Positions 33,882-41,361 of a stretch of DNA of 64,000 bases are shown here, piece after piece; the stretch's first letter is position 1, and each line of letters begins with the position of its first letter. A program made the position numbers and the translations under genes. The DNA is taken from positions 1 to 64,000 of the forward strand of contig NZ_FRAP01000012.1 in the NCBI RefSeq assembly GCF_900142365.1, written 5' to 3'. Origin of the DNA: Pseudonocardia thermophila (lineage in GTDB: Bacteria; Actinomycetota; Actinomycetes; Mycobacteriales; Pseudonocardiaceae). Under the pieces are notes generated by a model. It worked only from the letters and a program-made list of their open reading frames with translations, made no database searches and was not told where the DNA came from.

Positions 33882-34429
33882 AGGCGCTGCTGCGGGGCGG
33901 CCTGCTGGCCGTCGTGTGCGGCCTGCTGATGCTCCTGGTCGCCGGTCCGGCCGCGGCGCACGCGCGCCTGGAGAGCAGCGACCCGCCGGACGGGGCGAGC
34001 CTGTCCACGCCGCCGTCCACGGTGTCGCTCACGTTCAACGAGCAGATGCAGGACGGCTTCGCCACCGTGACCGTGATCGGGCCGGACGGCGCGCCGTGGC
34101 ACGACGGCGAGACGCAGGTCGACGGCAACACGGTGCGCATCGCCGTCAAGCCGCTCGGGCCCGCCGGCGTCTACCAGATCGGCTACCGGGTGATCTCCGA
34201 CGACGGCCACCCGATCACCGGCAGCGTCTCGTTCACGCTGACCCAGCCCGGGCCGGGCACCACCACGAGCGCCCCCGCCCCGACCAGTGCCTCCGCCACC
34301 ACCGCGGTCCCGCCCGCGGCCGCCCCGCCCACCGAGGACGGCGGCACCCCCGTGTGGCCGTTCATCGTCGCGGCCGTCGTGGCTGTGGCCATCGGGGCGG
34401 CGTTCGCGCTGCGCTCCCGGCGGAGCTGA
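33878..34429 (+). CDS. copC: CopC-domain copper-binding protein
   Basis: A 183-residue exported protein. The signal peptide ends before HARLESSDPPDGA, so the N-terminal His could be a Cu(II) ligand, and DDGHPITGSVSF supplies the second histidine region. The CopC/YcnJ-N domain spans about 28-125, then a Thr/Ala/Pro linker and a C-terminal transmembrane helix (about 160-178). The GTG overlaps the YcnI stop. It is followed 3 bp later by CopD. Confidence 0.92.
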   Translation: MKALLRGGLLAVVCGLLMLLVAGPAAAHARLESSDPPDGASLSTPPSTVSLTFNEQMQDGFATVTVIGPDGAPWHDGETQVDGNTVRIAVKPLGPAGVYQIGYRVISDDGHPITGSVSFTLTQPGPGTTTSAPAPTSASATTAVPPAAAPPTEDGGTPVWPFIVAAVVAVAIGAAFALRSRRS

Positions 34430-34432
34430 CCG

Positions 34433-35434
34433 GTGCCGACCGCGTCCCCGGCCGACGGCGCCCGCCGGGCCGGGTCCGGCCGGCTGGTGGTCGTGGTCGG
34501 CACCCCCGTCGTCGTGGCGTTCGCGGCGAGCGTGCTCGCCGGGGCGCTGGCTGCGACGACCGTGCCGGTGCTGGCCGGCACCACCGCGACCCGCGCGGCC
34601 ATGGACGTCGCGGGGATCGCGTGCGTCGGGGCCGGGCTGGTCGCGGCGCTGGTGCCGCTCGGTGCGCCGGGTCGCTCGTACGCGGCGGAGCGGGCCGCGG
34701 TCGCGGTGCACCACCGGATCGACCGGGTGCTGGTGGTGGCGGCGGCTGCGTGGCTGGTGGCGGTCGTGCTGGGCACGGCGTTCCGCACGGCCGACGCCTT
34801 CGGCCGCTCCCCCGCCGAGCTCACCGGCGCCGAGCTCCTGGCCTGGACGACCCGGCTCGGCGCCGGCCGCGGGATGGTCCTGACGCTGGGCTGCGCGGCG
34901 GTCGTGCTGGGCTGCGCGCTGGCCCGGCTGCGCGACCCCGCGCTGGTGCAGGTGCGGATCCCGCTGGTCGCAGCGCTGCTGGGCGTGCTCACCCCGGCCG
35001 TCACCGGGCACGCGGGGAGCGCGCCCAGTCACGAGATCGCGGTCGTGTCGGTGGCGCTGCACGCGGGCGGTGCAGCGTTGTGGGCGGGCGGGCTCGTCGG
35101 GCTGCTCGCGCTGGTTGCCCCGCACCGGGAGCTGCTGGCCGCAGCCCTGCCCCCGTTCTCGACGCTGGCCGGGGTGTGCCTGGCCGCGGTGGCCGCGTCG
35201 GGGGTGGTCAACGCGCTGGTGCGGGTGGACTCGTGGGCGGCGCTGGTCACCACCGGCTACGGGTGGCTGCTGCTGACGAAGGTGGCGGCGCTCGCCGCCA
35301 TCGGGGTGTTCGGCGCGCTCGCCCGGGCGCGGCTGCGGGCCGGCCGCACCCCGGTGCTGCGCTGGGCGGGGTACGAGGTGGGGCTGATGGCGGTGGCGAT
35401 CGGCCTGGCCGCGGCGCTGACGCAGAGCGGCTGA
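34433..35434 (+). CDS. copD: CopD-family copper transport membrane protein
   Basis: A 333-residue polytopic protein with about eight or nine transmembrane segments, matching CopD (PF05425). Conserved histidines occur in VTGHAGSAPSHEI and VALHAGGAALWAGGL. It probably moves copper across the membrane together with CopC and YcnI. The GTG start is at 34433-34435. A short GC-rich inverted repeat (CCGCGG on both sides of GAAG) follows the stop and may serve both this gene and the convergent flavoprotein gene. Confidence 0.88.
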   Translation: MPTASPADGARRAGSGRLVVVVGTPVVVAFAASVLAGALAATTVPVLAGTTATRAAMDVAGIACVGAGLVAALVPLGAPGRSYAAERAAVAVHHRIDRVLVVAAAAWLVAVVLGTAFRTADAFGRSPAELTGAELLAWTTRLGAGRGMVLTLGCAAVVLGCALARLRDPALVQVRIPLVAALLGVLTPAVTGHAGSAPSHEIAVVSVALHAGGAALWAGGLVGLLALVAPHRELLAAALPPFSTLAGVCLAAVAASGVVNALVRVDSWAALVTTGYGWLLLTKVAALAAIGVFGALARARLRAGRTPVLRWAGYEVGLMAVAIGLAAALTQSG

Positions 35435-35504
35435 GCCGCGGGAAGCCGCGGCGTTGACTGCGCCCGGCTCCGTCGTCGCCGGATCGCGCTCGCGCGCCCG
35501 CCCG

Positions 35505-36902
35505 TCAACTCCGGTAGGCCTCCAGCAGACGAAGCCACACCTCGCTGATCGTCGGGAACGCGGGGACGGCGTGCCACAGCCGCCCCAGCGGCACCTCCCC
35601 CACCACCGCGACGGTGGCCGAGTGGAGCAGCTCGGCGACGTCCGGCCCGACGAACGTGGCGCCGACGATCACCTCCCGCTCGGTGTCGACGACGATCCGG
35701 GCCGCGCCGTCGTAGCCGTCGGCGTGCAGGGCGGAGCCGGAGACGGCGATGGGCAGGTCGACGACCCGCACGGCGATCCCGGCGGCGCGGGCCTTCTCCT
35801 CGGTGAGCCCGACGGCCGCGACCTCGGGATCGGTGAACACGACCTGGGGCACCGCGCGGTGGTCGGCGGTGGCGGCGTGCTCACCGAAGGGTGAGGTGTC
35901 GATCGGGTGACCGGCGGCGCGGGCCGCGATGGCCGCGCCGGTGATGCGGGCGGCGTACTTGCCCTGGTGGGTGAGCGGAGCTCGGCCGGTGACGTCGCCG
36001 GCCGCGTACAGCCACTCACCGGGCACGCCCTGCACGAGGCCGGAGTCGTCGGTGGCCAGTGCCGTGCCGGGTTCGAGGCCGACGGTCTCGACGCCGACGT
36101 CGTCGCTGGCGGGGCGGCGGCCGGTGGCGACCAGCAGCCGGTCCACGACGACCGCCTCGTCCCCGACGGTCAGCGCGATCCCCTCGGGATGCGGTGCGAC
36201 GGCGTCGACGCCCTGGCCGAGCCGCACGTCCACGCCGTCGGCGCGCAGGCCCGCGGCGACCCGCTCCCCGGCGAACGGTTCGGCGTTGGCCAGCAGCCGC
36301 TCCCCGCGGTGGAGGAGGGTCACCTGGGAGCCGAGCCGCTGGAACGCCTGCGCCATCTCACAGCCGACCACACCGCCGCCGAGCACACCGAGCCGGGCGG
36401 GCGCGGACTGGGCGGACGTGGCGTCCCGGGAGCCCCACACCTCGACCTGGTCGATCCCGGGGATCGGCGGGCGGACGGGCACACTGCCGGTGGCGACGAC
36501 GACCGCGTGCCGGGCCGAGAGCGTCGGCCCGTCGTCGACGGTGACGGTCTTCTCGCCGGCGAGCCGGGCGTGTCCGCGGATCACGGTGATGCCGGCGCCC
36601 TCGGCCCACTCGACCTGGCCGGCGTCCTGCACCGCGGCGCCGCGGCCGGTGAACGCGTCGCGACGGGCGAACACGGCGGCGGGATCGAACTCGGCCTTCG
36701 TGCCGGGCAGCCGGCGCAGCGCGGCGACCGCGTGCCCGGTGCGCAGCAGCGCCTTGGACGGCACGCACGCCCAGTACGAGCACTCCCCGCCGACCAGCTC
36801 GGCCTCCACCAGCGCGACGGACAGCCCGCCGCGGTGGGCGTAGTCGGCGGCGTTCTCCCCGACCGGTCCCGCCCCGATCACGATGACGTCGTAGGTGCTC
36901 AT
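35505..36902 (-). CDS. FAD/NAD(P)-dependent pyridine nucleotide-disulfide oxidoreductase
   Basis: A 465-residue flavoprotein of the dihydrolipoamide dehydrogenase/mercuric reductase family. The N-terminal FAD site is VIVIGAGPVGENAA. The redox cysteine pair is in GGECSYWACVPSK, where the canonical sequence is GGTCxNxGCxPSK. The NAD(P) site is LGVLGGGVVGCEMA. The C-terminal dimer region has WHAVPAFPTISEVW, which keeps one histidine of the usual HAHPT motif in altered form. The intact CxxxxC pair suggests a thiol/disulfide activity, but the unusual motif residues make the substrate unclear. Neighbours give no further hint. Confidence 0.88.
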   Translation of the reverse strand: MSTYDVIVIGAGPVGENAADYAHRGGLSVALVEAELVGGECSYWACVPSKALLRTGHAVAALRRLPGTKAEFDPAAVFARRDAFTGRGAAVQDAGQVEWAEGAGITVIRGHARLAGEKTVTVDDGPTLSARHAVVVATGSVPVRPPIPGIDQVEVWGSRDATSAQSAPARLGVLGGGVVGCEMAQAFQRLGSQVTLLHRGERLLANAEPFAGERVAAGLRADGVDVRLGQGVDAVAPHPEGIALTVGDEAVVVDRLLVATGRRPASDDVGVETVGLEPGTALATDDSGLVQGVPGEWLYAAGDVTGRAPLTHQGKYAARITGAAIAARAAGHPIDTSPFGEHAATADHRAVPQVVFTDPEVAAVGLTEEKARAAGIAVRVVDLPIAVSGSALHADGYDGAARIVVDTEREVIVGATFVGPDVAELLHSATVAVVGEVPLGRLWHAVPAFPTISEVWLRLLEAYRS

Positions 36903-36950
36903 GCACCGGCCTCCCCTGCGTCGCCCCGCGGTTCCGGTGGACCGTAGCGG

Positions 36951-37403
36951 TTACCGGTTCGGGCGGAGGGTCCACCGGACGACCATCCGGGTGGTTTCGC
37001 GGGCATCGGTGTCGCTGATGCCGACCGTGACGGTGAACTCGGGACGCTGTCCGCCGGCCAGCTCGGCCAGCACTTCCTCGGCCGGGCGCGTCAGCTCGGC
37101 GACGGCGGTGAGCGGCCCGCGGGCCAGCCGGTGGTACGCGATCTCCGAGGAGACGACGAGCGGGGTGGCGCGGTCCATGACCGAGCCGAACGCGGCGAGC
37201 CCGACCGCCCCGGACGCGGTCTCCCCCAGGCCGAAGATCATCGCCGCGTGCGGCCCGCCCACGTGGTTGTGCAGCTGCGGATCGTCGGGCAGGTGGGCGA
37301 CCACGCGCCGGGCGGTGACGTCACCGAACGTGATACCGACGGCCTTCACCCACGGCACCCGCTGTTGCATGGCCGGGCCGACCCAGCTCGTGTCCTCGGT
37401 CAT
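36951..37403 (-). CDS. DUF4442 hotdog-fold thioesterase-like protein
   Basis: A 150-residue protein of the hotdog fold with the segment VVAHLPDDPQLHNHVGGPHAAMIFGLGETASG. This matches DUF4442/PaaI-like proteins that may hydrolyse or bind acyl-CoA. The Asn-His-Val-Gly-Gly region corresponds to the catalytic loop position. The start is ATG 37401-37403, or an in-frame GTG two codons upstream. It is divergent from the alcohol dehydrogenase operon, with 136 bp between the starts. Confidence 0.82.
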   Translation of the reverse strand: MTEDTSWVGPAMQQRVPWVKAVGITFGDVTARRVVAHLPDDPQLHNHVGGPHAAMIFGLGETASGAVGLAAFGSVMDRATPLVVSSEIAYHRLARGPLTAVAELTRPAEEVLAELAGGQRPEFTVTVGISDTDARETTRMVVRWTLRPNR

Positions 37404-37539
37404 GACCACGGACTCTACTCGCCGGTAACAACCGATTCCGATTTGCCCGTTTTCTCAACAGGTGGAGAAGGCGTGGTTGTCGCGTGGTGCAGCTCGCACT
37501 GCAATCGGAACCGGACCGAACACTGCCTGGAGGTAGCCG

Positions 37540-38568
37540 GTGAAAGCCGTCCGAGTGCACGCCTACCACGAGGATCCCAAGATCGACGATATACCGGAGC
37601 CCACGATCCAGGGCCCGATGGACGTGATCGTGAAGATCGGCGGCGCCGGGGTGTGCCGCACCGATCTGCACATCATCAACGGTGACTGGGCAGCGGCGAT
37701 GAACCCGGAGCTGCCCTACGTCATCGGCCACGAGAACGCGGGCTGGGTCCACGAGGTCGGCCCGGGTGTGACCAACGTCCAGGTCGGCGACACGGTGATC
37801 CTGCACCCGCAGCCGTCCTGCGGCCTGTGCCTGCCCTGCCGCCGCGGCAAGGACATGCAGTGCGAGGACGCGTTCTTCCCCGGCCTGTCCAACAACGACG
37901 GCGGCATGGCCGAGTACCTGCGCACCACCGCGCGGGCCTGCATCAAGCTCGATCCCAGCACCAACCCGGCCGATGTGGCGGCGCTCGCCGACGCCGGCAT
38001 CACGGCCTACCACGCCGTGCGCAAGGCAGCGCCGGACCTGTTCCCCGGCACGACGGCGGTCGTGCAGGGCGCTGGCGGCCTCGGCCACATCGCGATCCAG
38101 GCGCTCGCCGCGATCACCGGCACCCGCATCGTCGTGGTCGACAAGAACCCCGACGCGCTGGCGCTGGCCAAGCAGATCGGCGCCGACGAGACCGTGCTCG
38201 CCGACGGCACGCACATCGACGCCGTCAGGGACCTCACCAACGGCCGCGGCGGCGACGTCGTGTTCGACTTCGTCGCCGAGCAGGGTGCCGAGCTCGACGC
38301 CTGGGCCATGACCGCACCCGCCGGATCGCACTACGTCCTGGGTTACGGTGGCGAGTTCCGGGCACCGACGCTCGATTTCGTCGGCGGCGAGAAGAACGTC
38401 ATCGGAAACATCGTCGGCACCTACGCCGACCTGACCGAACTGATGGTGCTCGCGCAGGCCGGGAAGGTCACCCTGCACACCAAGCAGTACCCGCTGGAAG
38501 CCGCCCTCGACGCCCTGAACGACCTGGACAACGGCCGTGTCCGCGGCCGGGCGATCCTCGTCCCCTGA
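37540..38568 (+). CDS. Zinc-dependent NAD(P)-linked alcohol dehydrogenase
   Basis: A 342-residue MDR alcohol dehydrogenase. Catalytic zinc ligands are the cysteine in GAGVCRTDLH and the histidine in IGHENAGWV. The structural zinc cluster is CGLCLPCRRGKDMQC, and the nucleotide motif is VQGAGGLGHIAIQ. Closely similar enzymes accompany propane monooxygenase (prm/mim) operons, oxidising the alcohol product. Here it leads a rightward set with an amidohydrolase and a DUF59 protein but no monooxygenase. The GTG at 37540 has CTGGAGGTAG upstream. Confidence 0.92.
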   Translation: MKAVRVHAYHEDPKIDDIPEPTIQGPMDVIVKIGGAGVCRTDLHIINGDWAAAMNPELPYVIGHENAGWVHEVGPGVTNVQVGDTVILHPQPSCGLCLPCRRGKDMQCEDAFFPGLSNNDGGMAEYLRTTARACIKLDPSTNPADVAALADAGITAYHAVRKAAPDLFPGTTAVVQGAGGLGHIAIQALAAITGTRIVVVDKNPDALALAKQIGADETVLADGTHIDAVRDLTNGRGGDVVFDFVAEQGAELDAWAMTAPAGSHYVLGYGGEFRAPTLDFVGGEKNVIGNIVGTYADLTELMVLAQAGKVTLHTKQYPLEAALDALNDLDNGRVRGRAILVP

Positions 38569-38613
38569 TCCGATCCCGTCCCGGTAATCCTGCTGACGAA
38601 AGGTTCCCACCAC

Positions 38614-39678
38614 ATGTACGAGAAAGACGGCGAGAAGTACTTCATCGTCGACTCCCACAGCCATTTCTGGGACGCCAGCCGGGAGAACTGGAAGCCCGGC
38701 GCCGAGCAGTACGCGAAGGGCTGGATCGACTGCTTCTACGGCTACCACCAGCTCGGCCCGCCGGAGACCCACTGGGACTACGAGAAGTACCTCAAGGTCA
38801 CGCCCGAGGACTTCGAGCGCGACATGTTCATCGAGGGCCACGTCGACTACGCGATCTTCCAGTCGACGTACCTCAAGGAGTGGTACACGAACGGCTTCAA
38901 CACCGTCGACCAGAACGCGCAGCTGCTGGAGCGGTTCGGTGACCGGCTCATCGTCAACGGCCGGTTCGATCCGCGCGACGGCGACGAGGGCCTCAAGCAG
39001 CTCGAGGCCGACGTCGCGAAGTACCACCTCAAGGGCGTGAAGCTCTACACGGCGGAGTGGAACGGCGACTCCCGCGGCTACAAGCTGTCCGATCCCGAGG
39101 CATACCGGTTCCTCCAGGCCGCGCAGGACCTCGGTATCAAGAACATCCACGTCCACAAGGGCCCGACGATCTGGCCGCTGGACAAGGACGCGTTCGACGT
39201 CGCCGACGTCGACCACGCCGCCACCGACTTCCCGGACCTGAACTTCATCGTCGAGCACGTCGGCCTGCCGCGCATCGAGGACTTCTGCTTCATGGCGGTG
39301 CAGGAGCCCAACGTCTACGCCGGCCTGTCAGTCGTCATCGGCGGCCTGATGCACGCCCGGCCGAAGTTCTTCGCGAAGGTCATGGGCGAGCTGATGTTCT
39401 GGGTCGGCGAGGACAAGATGCTCTTCGGCGGCGACTACAACATCTGGACGCCGAAGTGGCAGATCGAGGGCTTCGTCGACTGGCAGATGCCCGACGAGGA
39501 CCAGTTCTCCGACTACTCGAAGCTCACCACGGCCACCAAGAAGAAGATCCTCGGCCTCAACGCCGCGAAGCTCTACGACATCCCCGTGCCGCCGGAGCTG
39601 CAACTGCCGACCACGGCGGACGAGCCCGCAGCGCCCGGCCAGGAGCTGGTGGACAACACGGCGGGCCCGCGAGCATGA
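38614..39678 (+). CDS. Amidohydrolase-family protein of the propane/acetone monooxygenase-associated type
   Basis: A 354-residue metal-dependent hydrolase (amidohydrolase_2). The metal motif is DSHSHFW near residue 14, a histidine lies in NIHVHKGPTIW, another in IVEHVGLPRI, and the aspartate lies in LFGGDYNIWTP. Such genes are constant members of propane and related diiron-monooxygenase clusters. Their role there is unproven, with enzyme maturation or downstream hydrolysis proposed. The ATG at 38614 is preceded by GAAAGG. The stop overlaps the DUF59 start by 4 bp (ATGA). Confidence 0.9.
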   Translation: MYEKDGEKYFIVDSHSHFWDASRENWKPGAEQYAKGWIDCFYGYHQLGPPETHWDYEKYLKVTPEDFERDMFIEGHVDYAIFQSTYLKEWYTNGFNTVDQNAQLLERFGDRLIVNGRFDPRDGDEGLKQLEADVAKYHLKGVKLYTAEWNGDSRGYKLSDPEAYRFLQAAQDLGIKNIHVHKGPTIWPLDKDAFDVADVDHAATDFPDLNFIVEHVGLPRIEDFCFMAVQEPNVYAGLSVVIGGLMHARPKFFAKVMGELMFWVGEDKMLFGGDYNIWTPKWQIEGFVDWQMPDEDQFSDYSKLTTATKKKILGLNAAKLYDIPVPPELQLPTTADEPAAPGQELVDNTAGPRA

Positions 39679-40364
39679 ACCTCCGGCCCGCCGTGTGGGC
39701 CGCCTTGGCGACGGTGCTCGACCCGGAGCTGGACGAGCCCATCACCGAGCTCGACTTCGTCGAGACGTGCACCGTCTCGCCCGACGGGGTGGCGAGCGTC
39801 GTGCTGCGGCTGCCCACCTTCTTCTGCGCACCGAACTTCTCGTGGCTGATGGTCGCCGACGCCTACGACGCGGTGTCGGCGGTCCCCGGGGTGACCCGGG
39901 CGGACGTGAAGCTGGCCGACCACCACGCCGCCGCCGAGATCAACGGCGGGGTCGCGGCGCAGGCCGGGTTCGTCGAGGCGTTCTCCGGCCAGGCCGTCGC
40001 GGAGCTGGACGAGCTGCGCAAGCAGTTCTTCCGCAAGGCGGCGCTGGCCGGCCAGGACCGCGTCGCCCAGCCGCTGGTCGACGCCGGCGCCGGGCCGGAG
40101 GACCTGGCCGCCACCACCCTCGGGCAGCTCGACCCGTCGCCCGAGCTGGACCGGATGCGCAAGCGCCGGGCTGCGCTCGGGCTGCCCCACGGCGACGATG
40201 CGCCGCTGCTCATCGACGCCGAGGGCAACGCCATCCCGCCCGAGGCCGTCCCGCTGCACCTGCGGCGGGCGCGGCTGCAGCGGGTCGGGATCGAGACGAA
40301 CGGCGCGTACTGCAAGGACCTGCTGAAGGCGCGCTACTCGCACCCGGCCACGCGCACCAGCTAG
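39675..40364 (+). CDS. DUF59 metal-sulfur-cluster-assembly-type protein
   Basis: A 229-residue protein. The N-terminal about 95 residues are a DUF59/MIP18-like domain: LDPELDEPITELDFVE at the start, then LPTFFCAPNFSWLM with a conserved cysteine near residue 54. The C-terminal 130 residues are specific to this subfamily and contain one further cysteine in AYCKDLL. Such proteins help assemble or insert metal centres and regularly follow the amidohydrolase in diiron-monooxygenase clusters. The ATG overlaps the amidohydrolase stop. The stop is followed 18 bp later by a strongly structured region. Confidence 0.85.
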   Translation: MNLRPAVWAALATVLDPELDEPITELDFVETCTVSPDGVASVVLRLPTFFCAPNFSWLMVADAYDAVSAVPGVTRADVKLADHHAAAEINGGVAAQAGFVEAFSGQAVAELDELRKQFFRKAALAGQDRVAQPLVDAGAGPEDLAATTLGQLDPSPELDRMRKRRAALGLPHGDDAPLLIDAEGNAIPPEAVPLHLRRARLQRVGIETNGAYCKDLLKARYSHPATRTS

Positions 40365-40382
40365 TCCGGCCGGGAGGGACCC

Positions 40383-40505
40383 GGGCCGGGCGTTGCAGAA
40401 CGACCGCGTTCCCGCCGTTTCGCGGCGGGAACGACGCTCCGGTAGGAGCGATCCACCTCTGCAGCGCCCGGCCCCATACCCGAACTGCCCTACAGCACTG
40501 GGGCC
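40383..40505 (+). ncRNA. Predicted three-way-junction RNA / structured 3' UTR
   Basis: An outer stem pairs 40383-40399 with 40458-40474 over 17 positions, including one pair that is G:U only if the plus strand is transcribed. Inside are two perfect hairpins, 40407-40417 with 40423-40433 and 40435-40440 with 40445-40450. A competing stem (GGCCCCA at 40470-40476 with TGGGGCC at 40499-40505) would break the outer stem. The element begins 18 bp after the DUF59 stop and lies in a convergent gap. It may be a terminator, processed 3' RNA or repeat-derived element. Confidence 0.55.
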
Positions 40506-40616
40506 GCGAGCACCGCGCGAGCGGCCGTCGTCGACTCCGGGGCGTGCGAGCCGCGATCCGGCGACGAGGAGCCGGGCGCATCGACGCTGTGGCTCTCCTG
40601 GCGTCCGGCTGCCCTG
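40506..40616. other. Remainder of the convergent gap
   Basis: No gene or clear regulatory motif is visible between the structured element and the methyltransferase stop. The sequence is GC-rich and has scattered GCGAGCC-like words without regular spacing. Confidence 0.4.
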
Positions 40617-41345
40617 CTACCCGGGTCGACATCCCCTGCCCGTCAGCACCCGGAACCGGTTGTGCAGCACGTAGCTCCCGTCCGGCTGCGCGAACTCCGC
40701 GCAGCGCTGCAGCACCGCTTCCCGCACAGCCCCCGGCCCGGCCCGGTTGATCGCGTGCCGCCCGATGCCGGTCTCGAACAGCGGCGCGACGAGGGCGTCC
40801 GCATCCTGGTAGTGGAACGGGCACACCACCTCCGCCAGCACCGGCTCGCCGAGCCCCGCGAGGCGCGCGAGCTGCAGCAACCGGTCGGGATCGGTGACCG
40901 GCGGCGGCCCGGCCGGGGGTCGTCTCGGCTGCAGCCACGGGGCGAGTGCCTCACCGAACGCGCGGACGTCGCACTCGGCCTCCGTCCCCCATGTCGTCAC
41001 ACTGACGAGAACTCCGCGCGCGGCCGCGGCCCGCAGCACCACCAGCGGGTTCGCCGCGTGTATGAGCACCTGCACGGCGGCGACGACGTCGAACCGGCCG
41101 GGCGGGGGATCGTGCACGTCCCCGACGGCGAACGTCGCTGACGGCACGGTGGCAGCGGCGGTGGCGACCGCGGCGGGGTCCCGGTCGATCCCGGTCAGCA
41201 CCGCTCCCCTGGCGACGGCCGCGGCGGCGAACTCCCCGGTCCCGCAGCCGAGGTCGAGCACCGTCGTGCCCGGCCCCACGCGGGCGTCGTCGAGTACTCG
41301 GGCGTGCAGCGGGGCGCCCCAGCCCCGTGGCCCGTCGGTCGGCAT
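40617..41345 (-). CDS. SAM-dependent class I methyltransferase
   Basis: A 242-residue Rossmann-fold methyltransferase. Motif I is VLDLGCGTGEFAAAA, motif II supplies the acidic residue in LTGIDRDP, and the DVV segment follows at GRFDVVAAVQV. No substrate-specific motif is evident. It is convergent with the DUF59 gene and lies 16 bp downstream of the pseudokinase gene in the same direction, so those two may be co-transcribed. Confidence 0.87.
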   Translation of the reverse strand: MPTDGPRGWGAPLHARVLDDARVGPGTTVLDLGCGTGEFAAAAVARGAVLTGIDRDPAAVATAAATVPSATFAVGDVHDPPPGRFDVVAAVQVLIHAANPLVVLRAAAARGVLVSVTTWGTEAECDVRAFGEALAPWLQPRRPPAGPPPVTDPDRLLQLARLAGLGEPVLAEVVCPFHYQDADALVAPLFETGIGRHAINRAGPGAVREAVLQRCAEFAQPDGSYVLHNRFRVLTGRGCRPG

Positions 41346-41361
41346 CCGGCGAGCCTACGGT

